DNA of 64,000 bases from Syntrophotalea carbinolica DSM 2380 (GTDB taxonomy: Bacteria; Desulfobacterota; Desulfuromonadia; Desulfuromonadales; Syntrophotaleaceae), in NCBI RefSeq assembly GCF_000012885.1, contig NC_007498.2:186001-250000 (forward strand), written 5' to 3'. Both the position numbers and the translations under genes were made by a program. Below, piece by piece: positions 7,585 through 16,654 of this stretch (positions are counted from its first letter, which is position 1; each line of letters begins with the position of its first letter). The notes beneath the pieces were generated by a model. It searched no databases, was not told where the DNA came from, and saw only the letters and a program-made list of their open reading frames with translations.

Positions 7585-8658
7585 ATGATCAGACAAGGTT
7601 TGCAGGCGATCGTACGGGGTGTGCTTGCGGTGTTGCTGGCGGCAGGAATGTTGCTGTTCCCGGCCGGTAACGCGGCAGCCCGCCAGGTGGTGGACATGGT
7701 GGGCCGCAGGATCGAGCTGCCCGAGTCGCTGCAGCGCGTTTATGTCGCTTCGCCGCCGGAGAACCATCTGGCATGCGTCATCGATCCCTCCCTCATGGTC
7801 GGACTGAATTTACCTCTCAAAGAGCGGGACCTGAAATATCTTCCGCCTCAGCTGTGGCACTTGCCGGTGATTGGCGGGTTTTACGGCCTGGGGCATACTC
7901 CCAATCTGGAAGTGCTGCTCAGGAGCAAGCCTCAGTTGGTGATCTGCTGGCAGAAAAATGCCATCGACGCCCATTTCGACGATTTTCTGAAGCGAACCGG
8001 CATTCCCGTCGCCTATATGACTCTCGAGGCTTTGCAGGACTATCCGCGGGATATCCGTGCCATGGGGAACATGTTGGATCGCCCCCGGCGGGCCGAAGAG
8101 CTTGCCGCGTATGCCGAAGCGACCTTGCGGCAGATCCTGCCGAAGGTGGCGGCCATACCGGAAGCGGAGCGGGTGCGTGTCTACTATGCCGAGGGGGCCG
8201 ACGGGCTCAGCACCGATGGCCGGGGCACCTGGCATGCGGAACTGATCGATCTGGCCGGAGGCCTCAACGTGCACGAGGGGGATGTGGAAGACCTTTACGG
8301 CATGGAAAAGGTTTCTATGGAGCAGGTCCTGCTGTATCGGCCGGACGTGATCCTGGTGCAGGATCCGGGTTTTTTCAAACGCATCTTTTCCTCGCCGCAG
8401 TGGCGTCGTGTGCCGGCTGTCAAAAACCGACGGGTCTACCTGATTCCGCGGATTCCCTTCAACTGGTTCGATCGCCCGCCATGTTTCATGCGTTTGCTGG
8501 GACTCAAGTGGTTGGCGCAGACCCTCTACCCGCAGCGATTCCATCTCGAGATGGATCAGGAGACGCGGGAGTTCTACCGCTTGTTTCTGCAGTCAAACCT
8601 TTCCGCCGAGGATATTCGTAGCATTCTCGAAAACGCCCAAGGGGGAAGCCATGAATAA
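7585..8658 (+). CDS. Periplasmic binding protein of the FecCD-type importer
   Basis: The 357-residue protein has a signal peptide (VLAVLLAAGMLLFPAGNAAA) and a BtuF/TroA-type fold, with VVDMVGRRIELPESLQRVYV at the start of the mature protein. It shares VRVYYAEGADGL, an AELIDLAGG block and NWFDRPPCFMRLLGLKWLAQ with the 1298 protein, so the two are duplicates. The stop overlaps the permease start by 8 bases, showing that it is the partner of the importer. The ligand is unknown; the conserved tyrosines and tryptophans may line the pocket. Confidence 0.87.
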   Translation: MIRQGLQAIVRGVLAVLLAAGMLLFPAGNAAARQVVDMVGRRIELPESLQRVYVASPPENHLACVIDPSLMVGLNLPLKERDLKYLPPQLWHLPVIGGFYGLGHTPNLEVLLRSKPQLVICWQKNAIDAHFDDFLKRTGIPVAYMTLEALQDYPRDIRAMGNMLDRPRRAEELAAYAEATLRQILPKVAAIPEAERVRVYYAEGADGLSTDGRGTWHAELIDLAGGLNVHEGDVEDLYGMEKVSMEQVLLYRPDVILVQDPGFFKRIFSSPQWRRVPAVKNRRVYLIPRIPFNWFDRPPCFMRLLGLKWLAQTLYPQRFHLEMDQETREFYRLFLQSNLSAEDIRSILENAQGGSHE

Positions 8659-9706
8659 AGCGGCCATTCTCGAGCGTCTGGCGGTGCCGTCCATGAATCG
8701 TCTGTGGCTGCCGGGGTTCCTCCTTGTGCTGCTGCTGGGGACGGTGACCGTTTCCCTGAGCCTCGGCAAATATCCGGTTTCGATTCACGAGATCCTGCTG
8801 TTTCTGCGCCAGCAGATGACGGGGTGGCCGGCTCTCGGGCCGGAGCGCTACGACCTGCTGCACAACATCCTGTGGGAGATCCGCGCTCCCCGCATCGCGG
8901 CTGCGGTGCTTATCGGCGCCGCGCTTTCAACCTCCGGCGCCGCCTTTCAGTCCATGTTCATCAATCCTCTGGTCTCCCCGGGGTTGCTCGGCGTGTTGCC
9001 CGGCGCATCGTGCGGCGCCGCGCTCGGCATGGTGTTGTCCCGGGGCTGGTTCGGGGTGCAGTTCTGCTGTTTCGCCGGGGGGCTGCTGGCCGTCGGCATC
9101 GCCGTCGGTATCGCCCGCCTCTACCGTGGCGATCGGCTGCTGATGTTGATCCTCGGCGGGATTATCAGCGGTTCCCTGTTTACCTCGCTGCTGTCCATCG
9201 TCAAGTACCTCGCCGATCCTTACGATACCTTGCCGGCCATCGTCTACTGGCTGATGGGCGGCCTGTCCCTGGCCGACAGTCATACGGTGCTGTGGATTTC
9301 CGTTCCCGTCATTCTCGGAATTGCCGGCCTGCTGGTGATGGCCCGTTACCTCAACGTGCTGAGCATGGGGGACGAAGAGGCCGGCAGCCTGGGGATGAAC
9401 GTCGGCCTGATACGTTTCTGGCTGATCTTTTTCGCCACGGTGATAAGCGCCCTGACGGTTGTGGTCGGCGGCTTGATCGGCTGGGTGGGGCTGATCATTC
9501 CGCATATCGGGCGCATGCTGGTGGGCCCGGACAATCGTATTTTGCTGCCGGTTTCCGCCCTGATCGGAGCCCTGTACCTGGTGGTGGTGGACGATGTCTC
9601 CCGCCTGCTGCTCGATATCGAAATTCCCCTCGGCATCATCACCGCCCTGATCGGCATACCGTTCTTTATTCTGGTCTTGAAAAACGCGCGAAAGGGGTGG
9701 GGATAA
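8651..9706 (+). CDS. FecCD/BtuC-family ABC permease
   Basis: The 351-residue protein has about nine hydrophobic helices and the family block ISGSLFTSLLSIVKY, then GGLIGWVGLIIPHIGRMLVG, which is the coupling region contacting the ATPase. This family imports ferric siderophores, haem, vitamin B12 and, in the MolB branch, molybdate or tungstate. It overlaps the binding-protein gene and lies two bases from the ATPase gene, so the three form one importer. Confidence 0.92.
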   Translation: MNKAAILERLAVPSMNRLWLPGFLLVLLLGTVTVSLSLGKYPVSIHEILLFLRQQMTGWPALGPERYDLLHNILWEIRAPRIAAAVLIGAALSTSGAAFQSMFINPLVSPGLLGVLPGASCGAALGMVLSRGWFGVQFCCFAGGLLAVGIAVGIARLYRGDRLLMLILGGIISGSLFTSLLSIVKYLADPYDTLPAIVYWLMGGLSLADSHTVLWISVPVILGIAGLLVMARYLNVLSMGDEEAGSLGMNVGLIRFWLIFFATVISALTVVVGGLIGWVGLIIPHIGRMLVGPDNRILLPVSALIGALYLVVVDDVSRLLLDIEIPLGIITALIGIPFFILVLKNARKGWG

Positions 9707-9707
9707 C

Positions 9708-10547
9708 ATGGCGCTGCTGGAAGCCAAAAATATTTCCTTCGGATACGGCGGACGACCGGTGCTGGACCATGTCAGCTTCAGCATCGAAAAGGGCAGTCTG
9801 GTTTCCCTGCTCGGCCCCAATGGCTGCGGCAAGACCACCCTGCTGAAAACGCTGCTGGGACTGCTGCCGGTGGATGGCGGCGAAGTTCTGTTCGAAGACC
9901 GTCCGATTTGCTCCTACGATCGCCGCGACCTGGCCCGCCGGGTGGCCTATGTACCGCAGATACACAAAGCCGCCTTCGCCTATCGCGCTCTCGACGTGGT
10001 GCTCATGGGTCGCCTGCCGCACAAGGGTTTCTGGTCGAGTTACCAGCGTCGGGACGAACGCCTGGCCCTGGAGGCTCTCGACAAGCTGGGCATAAGGCAT
10101 TTGAGCCAGCGTCCCTATACCGCAATCAGCGGCGGTGAGCGGCAGATGGTTCTTATCGCCCGTGCCCTCTGCCAGGGGGCGCATACCTTTATTCTCGACG
10201 AGCCGGCCAACGGGCTCGATTACGGCAATCAGATCAAGCTGCTCGATCAGCTGGCCAGCCTGTCGGGCGAAGGTTACACCTTCGTCATGTCGACCCATTT
10301 CCCCGACCATGTGTTGTGGGTGGCCAGTCAGGTCGTCATGCTGCGCGACGGCAACGTCGTCGCCGAGGGTGCGCCGGATGCCGTGGTGACCCGGCAGAAC
10401 CTCTGCCATCTGTATCAGGCGGAAGTCGAGGTCTGGCAGTTGCTGGAAAATTTCAAAATATGCGTTCCGCAGCGTCTCCGCAGCCGTTTGTGCGATTGTG
10501 AAGGACACGATATGCATGGGCCGGTTTTGGGCGCAGTCCGCGGTTGA
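9708..10547 (+). CDS. ABC importer ATPase, FecE/BtuD type
   Basis: The 279-residue protein has Walker A GPNGCGKTTLLK (about residues 37-48), the signature AISGGERQMVLIARAL, Walker B TFILDEPANGLD and the switch histidine in MSTHFPDHV. It powers the importer formed with the two genes before it. The last 30 residues run past the usual domain end. The FmdE gene follows after 10 bases. Confidence 0.92.
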   Translation: MALLEAKNISFGYGGRPVLDHVSFSIEKGSLVSLLGPNGCGKTTLLKTLLGLLPVDGGEVLFEDRPICSYDRRDLARRVAYVPQIHKAAFAYRALDVVLMGRLPHKGFWSSYQRRDERLALEALDKLGIRHLSQRPYTAISGGERQMVLIARALCQGAHTFILDEPANGLDYGNQIKLLDQLASLSGEGYTFVMSTHFPDHVLWVASQVVMLRDGNVVAEGAPDAVVTRQNLCHLYQAEVEVWQLLENFKICVPQRLRSRLCDCEGHDMHGPVLGAVRG

Positions 10548-10557
10548 AGGAGGAAGG

Positions 10558-11115
10558 ATGCTGAAGGTTGATGATGTACAGGCAATGCTGAAACGCTGCG
10601 AAGCGTTTCATGGTCATCTCTGCCTGGGCCAGGTGGTGGGGGTCCGCATGGCCCAAAAAGGTCTGGAGCTGGTGGCGGCGGAAGATATCAAGGATCTGAT
10701 CGTCATGGTGGAGAACGATCGTTGCATCACCGACGCCATTATTATGGCCACCGGTGTGCGGCTCGGGCGGCGCAGTTTGAAGTTTTATGATTACGGCAAA
10801 ATGGCGGCCACCTTCGTCAATCTGAAAACGGACGTGGCCTGGCGTCTTCATAGCCGTGGCGAAGGCGATCAGTTACCCAAAGACGAATCCATGGCTTGGG
10901 CTCTGGCGGCCAGCGACGAGGAACTGCTCTCCTGGCGGTCGGTCACGGTGGATTTCAACCCCGGCGACCTGCCGGGACCGCCGGTGCGCATAGCGCAGTG
11001 CAACCGCTGCGGAGAAACGGTACTCGATTATCGGGATGTGCCGCAGGGGCAAGGTGAGGACCTTGTCCTGTGCCGGGCCTGTGCGTTCGGTACCTATTAT
11101 CAGCCGATGACCTGA
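10558..11115 (+). CDS. Cytoplasmic FmdE-domain protein with C-terminal zinc ribbon
   Basis: The 185-residue protein has no signal peptide. Its FmdE core has the hallmark FHGHLCLGQVVGVRMAQKG (residues 16-34), followed by a middle domain and a zinc ribbon made of CNRCG and CRAC. In family members the histidine/cysteine cluster binds a metal. The start follows a strong GAAGGAGGA site; an earlier in-frame start at 10498 lies inside the ATPase gene and is rejected. Lying directly after the importer, it is a plausible cytoplasmic acceptor or processing protein for the imported metal or cofactor, paired with the periplasmic FmdE at 6839. Confidence 0.85.
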   Translation: MLKVDDVQAMLKRCEAFHGHLCLGQVVGVRMAQKGLELVAAEDIKDLIVMVENDRCITDAIIMATGVRLGRRSLKFYDYGKMAATFVNLKTDVAWRLHSRGEGDQLPKDESMAWALAASDEELLSWRSVTVDFNPGDLPGPPVRIAQCNRCGETVLDYRDVPQGQGEDLVLCRACAFGTYYQPMT

Positions 11116-11139
11116 AAGAATCTCGCAGAAGGAGGCCGC

Positions 11140-11829
11140 ATGAGCCACCAAAAGGAAGAGCGTTTACGGGCTTTTTACCGTTATGACCAGAACCATCCAT
11201 TCGCCTCCATGTATCCGCTGCTGGCAAAGCAGATTGTGGACGATTTAGGTGTGACCAGTGGCCGTTGCCTCGATATCGGTACCGGCAGCGGGGCGTTGCT
11301 CATAGAACTGGGCAAGATCACCAGTTTGGAATTGATGGGACTGGATATCAATCCGGAAACTATGGTGTTGGTCCGCGATAACGCCAAACGCCACGACTTG
11401 CCCAGTGACCGCATCGAATTTCTGCACGGGGATGTACATGCCCTACCGCTGCCGGACAACGACATTCGGTTGGTGGTCAGTCGCGGGTCGATCCCTTTTT
11501 GGGACGATCATGCGACCGCCTTTGCAGAGATCTACAGGGTGTTGCAACCCGAGGGTGTGGCGTTTGTCGGCGGCGGCTTCAGCCGCTATCAGAGCAAGGA
11601 AGAGGCCGATCGCATGAGGCCCGCCTGGGTCAGCAAGGATAATCCGGAAAAACGCGCGCGCTGGCTGCACCGGGAGTTTCTGGAACAGGCCCTGTCGCAG
11701 GTGCCGGGCGCCGAATGGCGGGTTATCGAGGATGGCTATGGCACCTGGGTTGAAATGCGCAAGCCGGCTCAGGGCCGGTTTGTCGCCGAGGATACTAAAG
11801 GAGCGTCGCATGCAGTGTCCGAATTGTGA
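11140..11829 (+). CDS. Class I SAM-dependent methyltransferase, UbiE/Methyltransf_11 type
   Basis: The 229-residue protein has motif I CLDIGTGSGALLIELG (about residues 43-58), LDINPE at the end of strand 2 and LPLPDNDIRLVVSRGSIPFW at motifs II/III. The start follows a GAAGGAGG site. It overlaps the radical SAM gene by 20 bases, so the two are likely co-translated. The substrate is unknown; small-molecule methylation of a cofactor or chelator fits the context. Confidence 0.85.
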   Translation: MSHQKEERLRAFYRYDQNHPFASMYPLLAKQIVDDLGVTSGRCLDIGTGSGALLIELGKITSLELMGLDINPETMVLVRDNAKRHDLPSDRIEFLHGDVHALPLPDNDIRLVVSRGSIPFWDDHATAFAEIYRVLQPEGVAFVGGGFSRYQSKEEADRMRPAWVSKDNPEKRARWLHREFLEQALSQVPGAEWRVIEDGYGTWVEMRKPAQGRFVAEDTKGASHAVSEL

Positions 11830-13579
11830 AAATCTCTGTCAGGTTGCCGATGGGGATCTCGGCGGCTGCGGACAGTACCGCCGCATCGGAAACGCCATGG
11901 TGGAGTGCTATCCCGACCGTTATCTGATTGCCTGCCCCATCGTCATCGAAACCATGCCCATGCTGCATTTCCATCCGGGCGGCAAGTTTCTGCAGATCAG
12001 TACCGTCGGCTGTAATTTCGATTGTCCCGGTTGTATTTCCACTACCTTGGTGCGTGAGATGGATCCGGGCAGCTCGATTCTGCAGCCTATGGCCGCAGAC
12101 CAGGTGCTGGCCAAGGCCATCGAGAGCGATTGCTCTGGCATCGCCTTTTTGATGAACGACCCGCTGGCCAGCCTGGATACCTTTTTGCGGGTCGCCAGGG
12201 CGGCGCGCAGCGCCGGTCTGCTGGTAGGGTGCGCGACCAATGGCAGCTTTACCGAACAGTCGCTGTCCCGCTTGCTGCCGTATCTCGATTTTATCAATAT
12301 CGGCATCAAAGGCTTGACCGACGAGGCCTACCGGGCCTGCGGCGGTCGCTCGCCGGAGCCGGTGTTGCGCAATGTGCGACTGCTGCACCAGGCAGAGGTG
12401 CACGTCGAGGTGGCCTGCATGCACCGGCGCGACAACCGGGCCGAATTGCAGGAGTTGGCCCGCCGGGTAGCGGCGGTGTCGCCGACCATTCCTCTGCAGG
12501 TTATGCGATATATCCCCCTCGAATCAGCCGATCCGGAATGGGAACCGACCATCCGCGAATCGGAAGAGGTGGTACTCGATCTGCGCAGGCTGTTGCGGCA
12601 CGTTTATCTGTTCAATTCTCCCGGCACCGAACAGCTTCACAGCCTGTGCCCGGAGTGCGGCGCAGTGTTGCTGCGGCGCGATTTTTACGGACCCATGGGC
12701 GCCCGGCTGCTGGCCGTGGATGACGATGGTTGTGCCCACGGTCCCGCGTCGCTCGATTTGCGCGGACAACCCTCGACCGGCGATTTCAGGGAAGCCGATT
12801 TTCAGGGCGGCTATCCTTTCACCCGCGCCCTGGAGATCGTTCAATCCATGCTCATTGCCCTGGGTGTACGAGATCCGGCCGAGGTCGTGCATGTATGGGA
12901 AACGGTACTCGGCCGCCAGAGCATGCGGGAGCTGCATCACTCCATCCAGCAACCTTCGGCCTACCTGGCGACTCTGGACTATTTCGGAGCGTTGGCGGGG
13001 CGTCAGGAACGGGCCGCTACGCTGATTGCGTATATCGAGAGCAGGCTGGCTATGGTGGCACAGGGGCTGGCAGATGTCTCCCATCGTCCCCGGGTGTATT
13101 ACGCCATGGGTAAGCCGTTGTTCGCCATCAAGGGACAGCGCTTCGAAAACCAGTTGGTGCAGCTGGCCGGCGGCTACAGCGTCAACCGGCAGCTGGAGCT
13201 GTCCGGTCGGCCCGGTATGAGCATCGATTGCGAGTCCCTTATCGGTTTGAACCCCGAGGTCATGGTCATATCCGCCTTTCTGTCCAGTCCGGTCAAGGAG
13301 TTTCATGCCGAATGCCTGCGCCTGGGGCTGGACGTCGAGGCGGTACACAACCTGCGCATCTATACCCCGCCGGTGCCGGCCAGCGATTTCGGCGGCCCGC
13401 GCTGGGTGCTCGGCCTGATGTTTCTCGCCAATATCCTGCATCCGGAATGTTTCCAGTTCGATCTTGCCTGGGAAGCCACGACCTTCTACCGGGAATTCTA
13501 CGATATGCCCTTTAACCCGGACCAGCTTAACCGATCCTTCGGCAAGCCGAGCAACACCTGGTGCTGGGCATCAGGCTGA
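11810..13579 (+). CDS. Radical SAM enzyme fused to a TroA/BtuF-like binding-protein domain
   Basis: The 589-residue protein opens with CPNCENLC and GGCGQYR, the cysteine-rich start seen in PflA/AmmeMemoRadiSam-type radical SAM proteins. The cluster motif CNFDCPGC (CxxxCxxC) follows at about residues 68-75. The radical SAM barrel runs to about 280, then CPECG (about 283). The last 230 residues resemble the two binding proteins of the locus: PRVYYAMGKPL, then LVQLAGGYSVN, and a tail GPRWVLGLMFLANILHPECF in register with their C-termini. There is no signal peptide, so this binding domain must work in the cytoplasm, perhaps holding the imported ligand for radical chemistry. A GGAG lies six bases before the ATG. 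Confidence 0.8.
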   Translation: MQCPNCENLCQVADGDLGGCGQYRRIGNAMVECYPDRYLIACPIVIETMPMLHFHPGGKFLQISTVGCNFDCPGCISTTLVREMDPGSSILQPMAADQVLAKAIESDCSGIAFLMNDPLASLDTFLRVARAARSAGLLVGCATNGSFTEQSLSRLLPYLDFINIGIKGLTDEAYRACGGRSPEPVLRNVRLLHQAEVHVEVACMHRRDNRAELQELARRVAAVSPTIPLQVMRYIPLESADPEWEPTIRESEEVVLDLRRLLRHVYLFNSPGTEQLHSLCPECGAVLLRRDFYGPMGARLLAVDDDGCAHGPASLDLRGQPSTGDFREADFQGGYPFTRALEIVQSMLIALGVRDPAEVVHVWETVLGRQSMRELHHSIQQPSAYLATLDYFGALAGRQERAATLIAYIESRLAMVAQGLADVSHRPRVYYAMGKPLFAIKGQRFENQLVQLAGGYSVNRQLELSGRPGMSIDCESLIGLNPEVMVISAFLSSPVKEFHAECLRLGLDVEAVHNLRIYTPPVPASDFGGPRWVLGLMFLANILHPECFQFDLAWEATTFYREFYDMPFNPDQLNRSFGKPSNTWCWASG

Positions 13580-13592
13580 GCGGCGCTGGCCG

Positions 13593-14147
13593 GTGATCGT
13601 TACCCACCAAACCCATGCGCCGCTGGTCATCGTCAGCGGCGAGGCCCACTGCGGAAAAACCACCCTGGTGGCGGATCTGCTGCAGTACCTGCGCAGGCAG
13701 GGGCGGCAACTGGCCGGCATTCTGGCCGAGGGGCACTGGTGCAACGGCCGGCGCAGCGGCTTTACCCTTATCGACCTGAGCGACTGCCGGCGCACGCCGC
13801 TGGCTGATCGCATCGTCGAGCCCGGTCCGAACAGGTTTCCCTATGTGTTTCGTCCCGAAGGCCTGGCCGCCGGCCGCCGGGCCCTGTGTCTGTCGCGATG
13901 TGCCTCCGCGGATCTGCTGGTGGTCGATGAAGTCGGCTCCCTGGAGGTGCATGGGGGCGGCTGGGCGGAGCTGCTCGGTCCGTTGTTGAACCAACCCCGC
14001 CTTTTGCAGCTGTGGGTGGTGCAGTCAGCCTGGCTGGAGGCGGTGTGTCGTAGCTGGCAGCTGACCCCGACCAGGATTATCGATGCCTCAGCTGCCGATG
14101 CCTTGATCGATCTGACGACAACGGTGGAACGCCTTCTTTCCGATTAG
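13593..14147 (+). CDS. P-loop NTPase, THEP1/MobB-like
   Basis: The 184-residue protein has Walker A SGEAHCGKTTL (about residues 15-25) and Walker B DLLVVDEVGSLE (about 105-116). It is the size of the THEP1 and MobB-like NTPases, some of which act in molybdenum-cofactor work. It starts with GTG 13 bases after the radical SAM stop, without a clear ribosome site, so it is probably translationally coupled. Family placement beyond the P-loop is uncertain. Confidence 0.72.
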   Translation: MIVTHQTHAPLVIVSGEAHCGKTTLVADLLQYLRRQGRQLAGILAEGHWCNGRRSGFTLIDLSDCRRTPLADRIVEPGPNRFPYVFRPEGLAAGRRALCLSRCASADLLVVDEVGSLEVHGGGWAELLGPLLNQPRLLQLWVVQSAWLEAVCRSWQLTPTRIIDASAADALIDLTTTVERLLSD

Positions 14148-14342
14148 TCCGCAGCGCCCACGCCGGCCTTGAAATATTTAAGGGCTTCACCGACGTCAAA
14201 GCCAAATCCGGGTTGCAGTGTGCGTATGCCGCCGAGCGGGGCGCGATGCGAGCTTTTTCCATGTTGTGTTTTGTGTGGAGGGTTCAGGTGTCCGAATAAC
14301 TCAGCCTGGGCCTGATGAAGTGTATTTTTCCAGGAGGTGTTT

Positions 14343-16604
14343 ATGTGGTGTTTGTGTTGTAACCTGTTGTTGGGATTTTTATTGCTAGGCAGTACGGTGG
14401 GATCCTGTTGGGCAGCTCCTGCGACGACGGAAGCAGCGCAGGAAGGCGAGGCTTCAGCCGTCAGTCTGGAGGCCATCGAGGTTAGCGGCAAGGGCGGGCA
14501 TGTGCTGTTCGATGCCAAGACGGACGAGCCGTGGACCGAAACCAGTCTGACCCGCGAGGGCATCGAAAGTATCGGCGGCGTCAGCCAGGGCAATCCGGTG
14601 CAGGCGCTGCGCACCCTGCCGTCGGTGCAGACCAGCAGTGAAGAGCCCTACGGCTACGGTCACTTTTTCAACAACGGCGTCAAGATACGCGGGCAGCGCA
14701 TCAAGGCTCCCGGTTCCAATCTGCTCATCGAGGGGCTGCAGGTCACCGGCGTGCCCGGCAGCAGCCAGTACCTGTTCGACATGGAAAACGTCGAGGGGCT
14801 GACCCTGTACAAGGGAGGGATGCCCCCCTCCAAAAGCCTGGCCTTCACCACCAACGCCGGCCTGATCGATTACCGGTTGCGCCGGCCAGCCGAGGAGGCG
14901 GGCGCATTTTTCGAACAATCCATCGGCTCCTTCGATTACCAGCGTTCCTTTCTCCGGCTCGATTCGGGGCGGCTTCCCGGCGGCACGCGGGCATTTGCCT
15001 CCTACAGCTTTACCGATGCGGACAAATGGCATGGCGAAGGGCAGAGCCCGGACTGGCGGCACAATCTCGATTTCGGCCTGACCCACGAGTTCGGCAAGCG
15101 CGTCAAGCTGGAACTGTTCGGCAACTATAACAGCATCAAGGCTCACGACTTCCGATCCCTCTCCTATGACCAGGCCCGGCACCTCGATCAGTACGACAAG
15201 TACAGCTACAACAGCGAACTCACCGGCAATGCCGCCGAGGACATCCGCTATTACGATTACAACCGCCACCAGTTCGAAGGCTATTCCGCACTGGCCAACC
15301 TGGAGATTCGCCTGACGGAAAAGAGCCGCTTTTCCGTCAAGCCGTATTTCAACAAGACCCAGGGGTACTGGATGGTCGGCGTGACGGAACCGGTGAATGG
15401 CAAAAAGACCCCCGTGGTACGCAAGTGGGAGATGAATTATCATCGCCTTGGCGTGGTGGCTCAGTACGATGCCGAACTGCCGCTGTTCGATCTGACCGCA
15501 GGCTATTGGTATCACGAGCAGGAACGGCCCGGTCCGCCCACGAAATGGAAAAGGTACCTTGTGACCTCCGGCGGCCTGGAGTACGCCGGTTATTCGCTGC
15601 TGTCCGACAACAGCAAGCACATCATTCACAGCCCTTATCTGCAACTCGGCCGCACTTTCGGTCGTCTGCACCTGACCGGCGGCGTGCGCTATCTGTATGA
15701 GGAATTCGGCGAAATCGAATCCTATTACTTCCCCGGAGGCGTCAAGACCTACGATCCCCTGGCGAGCGTCGGGCGCAAATACATCGACAAGGTGCTGCCC
15801 TTTGCCGGCATTTCCTTCGATCTGTCCGAGAGTGCCAATATCTACTTCACCTACGGGCGCAACGTCGGCCGCACGGCTTTTCCGGCCTATCCCTCCTACG
15901 TGATGCGTCGCGGCAAGTTCGCTGCGGCCGGCGTCAGCCTGTCGGATCTCTGGAGCAACGTCGATCTCGAGGTTTCCGATCATTACGATCTGGGGGCGCG
16001 GTTCGATTTCGGCCGCTGGTACCTGAATCCGGTACTGTTCTATTCCCGGCATTTCGACAAGGCGGTGAATATCTACGACACCACCTCCGGATTGCTGGTC
16101 AACCAGAACGTCGCCACCGCCCGGTCCTACGGGGCCGAACTGGAAATGGGCGTCCACGTCATGGACAACCTGCTGCTGGCCGCCAACGCCTTTTACAACA
16201 ACTTCGAATTTGAAAAGAATATCGAGGCCTTATCGAGCGGCAAACTCGATGTCAAAGGCAATCAGATCGCCGATACCCCCATGTTCGGCGCCAGTTTCAT
16301 GGCCGATTACCGCCTGGGCGACTTTTCCATCAACCCCGTGGTGCGCTATACCGGCCGGCGCTACGGCGATGTCCTGAACGAAGAGCCGCTCAGCTCTTAC
16401 TGGCTGGTCGACCTGAATCTGGCCTATCGCCTCAAGGATCTGTGGGGGCTCAAGGAAACCCGGCTGAAGCTGAATTTCCTCAACCTGTTCGACAAAAAAT
16501 ATATCGGCGCTATGGACGCCTCCGACGATACCCAGCCGGGCAGCATGGCTTATTATCAGGGCGCGCCTTTTACCATGGTGTTTTCGATTTCCTTCCGGAT
16601 ATAG
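14343..16604 (+). CDS. TonB-dependent outer-membrane receptor (second of the locus)
   Basis: The 753-residue protein has a signal peptide (CNLLLGFLLLGSTVGSCWAA), a plug (about 40-190; QALRTLPSVQTSSEEPYGYG, then the NNGVKIRGQ block) and a beta-barrel ending MVFSISFRI. ATG 14343 is chosen because AGGAGG ends five bases upstream. It is not closely similar to the receptor at 4651, so the locus may import two forms of the ligand. The 195-base gap before it holds no repeat of the leader hairpin. Confidence 0.88.
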   Translation: MWCLCCNLLLGFLLLGSTVGSCWAAPATTEAAQEGEASAVSLEAIEVSGKGGHVLFDAKTDEPWTETSLTREGIESIGGVSQGNPVQALRTLPSVQTSSEEPYGYGHFFNNGVKIRGQRIKAPGSNLLIEGLQVTGVPGSSQYLFDMENVEGLTLYKGGMPPSKSLAFTTNAGLIDYRLRRPAEEAGAFFEQSIGSFDYQRSFLRLDSGRLPGGTRAFASYSFTDADKWHGEGQSPDWRHNLDFGLTHEFGKRVKLELFGNYNSIKAHDFRSLSYDQARHLDQYDKYSYNSELTGNAAEDIRYYDYNRHQFEGYSALANLEIRLTEKSRFSVKPYFNKTQGYWMVGVTEPVNGKKTPVVRKWEMNYHRLGVVAQYDAELPLFDLTAGYWYHEQERPGPPTKWKRYLVTSGGLEYAGYSLLSDNSKHIIHSPYLQLGRTFGRLHLTGGVRYLYEEFGEIESYYFPGGVKTYDPLASVGRKYIDKVLPFAGISFDLSESANIYFTYGRNVGRTAFPAYPSYVMRRGKFAAAGVSLSDLWSNVDLEVSDHYDLGARFDFGRWYLNPVLFYSRHFDKAVNIYDTTSGLLVNQNVATARSYGAELEMGVHVMDNLLLAANAFYNNFEFEKNIEALSSGKLDVKGNQIADTPMFGASFMADYRLGDFSINPVVRYTGRRYGDVLNEEPLSSYWLVDLNLAYRLKDLWGLKETRLKLNFLNLFDKKYIGAMDASDDTQPGSMAYYQGAPFTMVFSISFRI

Positions 16605-16654
16605 GTATAATTTAACGCGGAGGTCGACAACAACCCGGGCCGAAAGGAGAGGGC

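Noticed and set aside
14148-14262. Minus-strand tail reading GFGFDVGEALKYFKAGVGAA before a stop at 14150
   Set aside because: It looks protein-like but has no start, no ribosome site and no recognised family, and overlaps the leader of the TonB receptor gene. A remnant is possible but unsupported.
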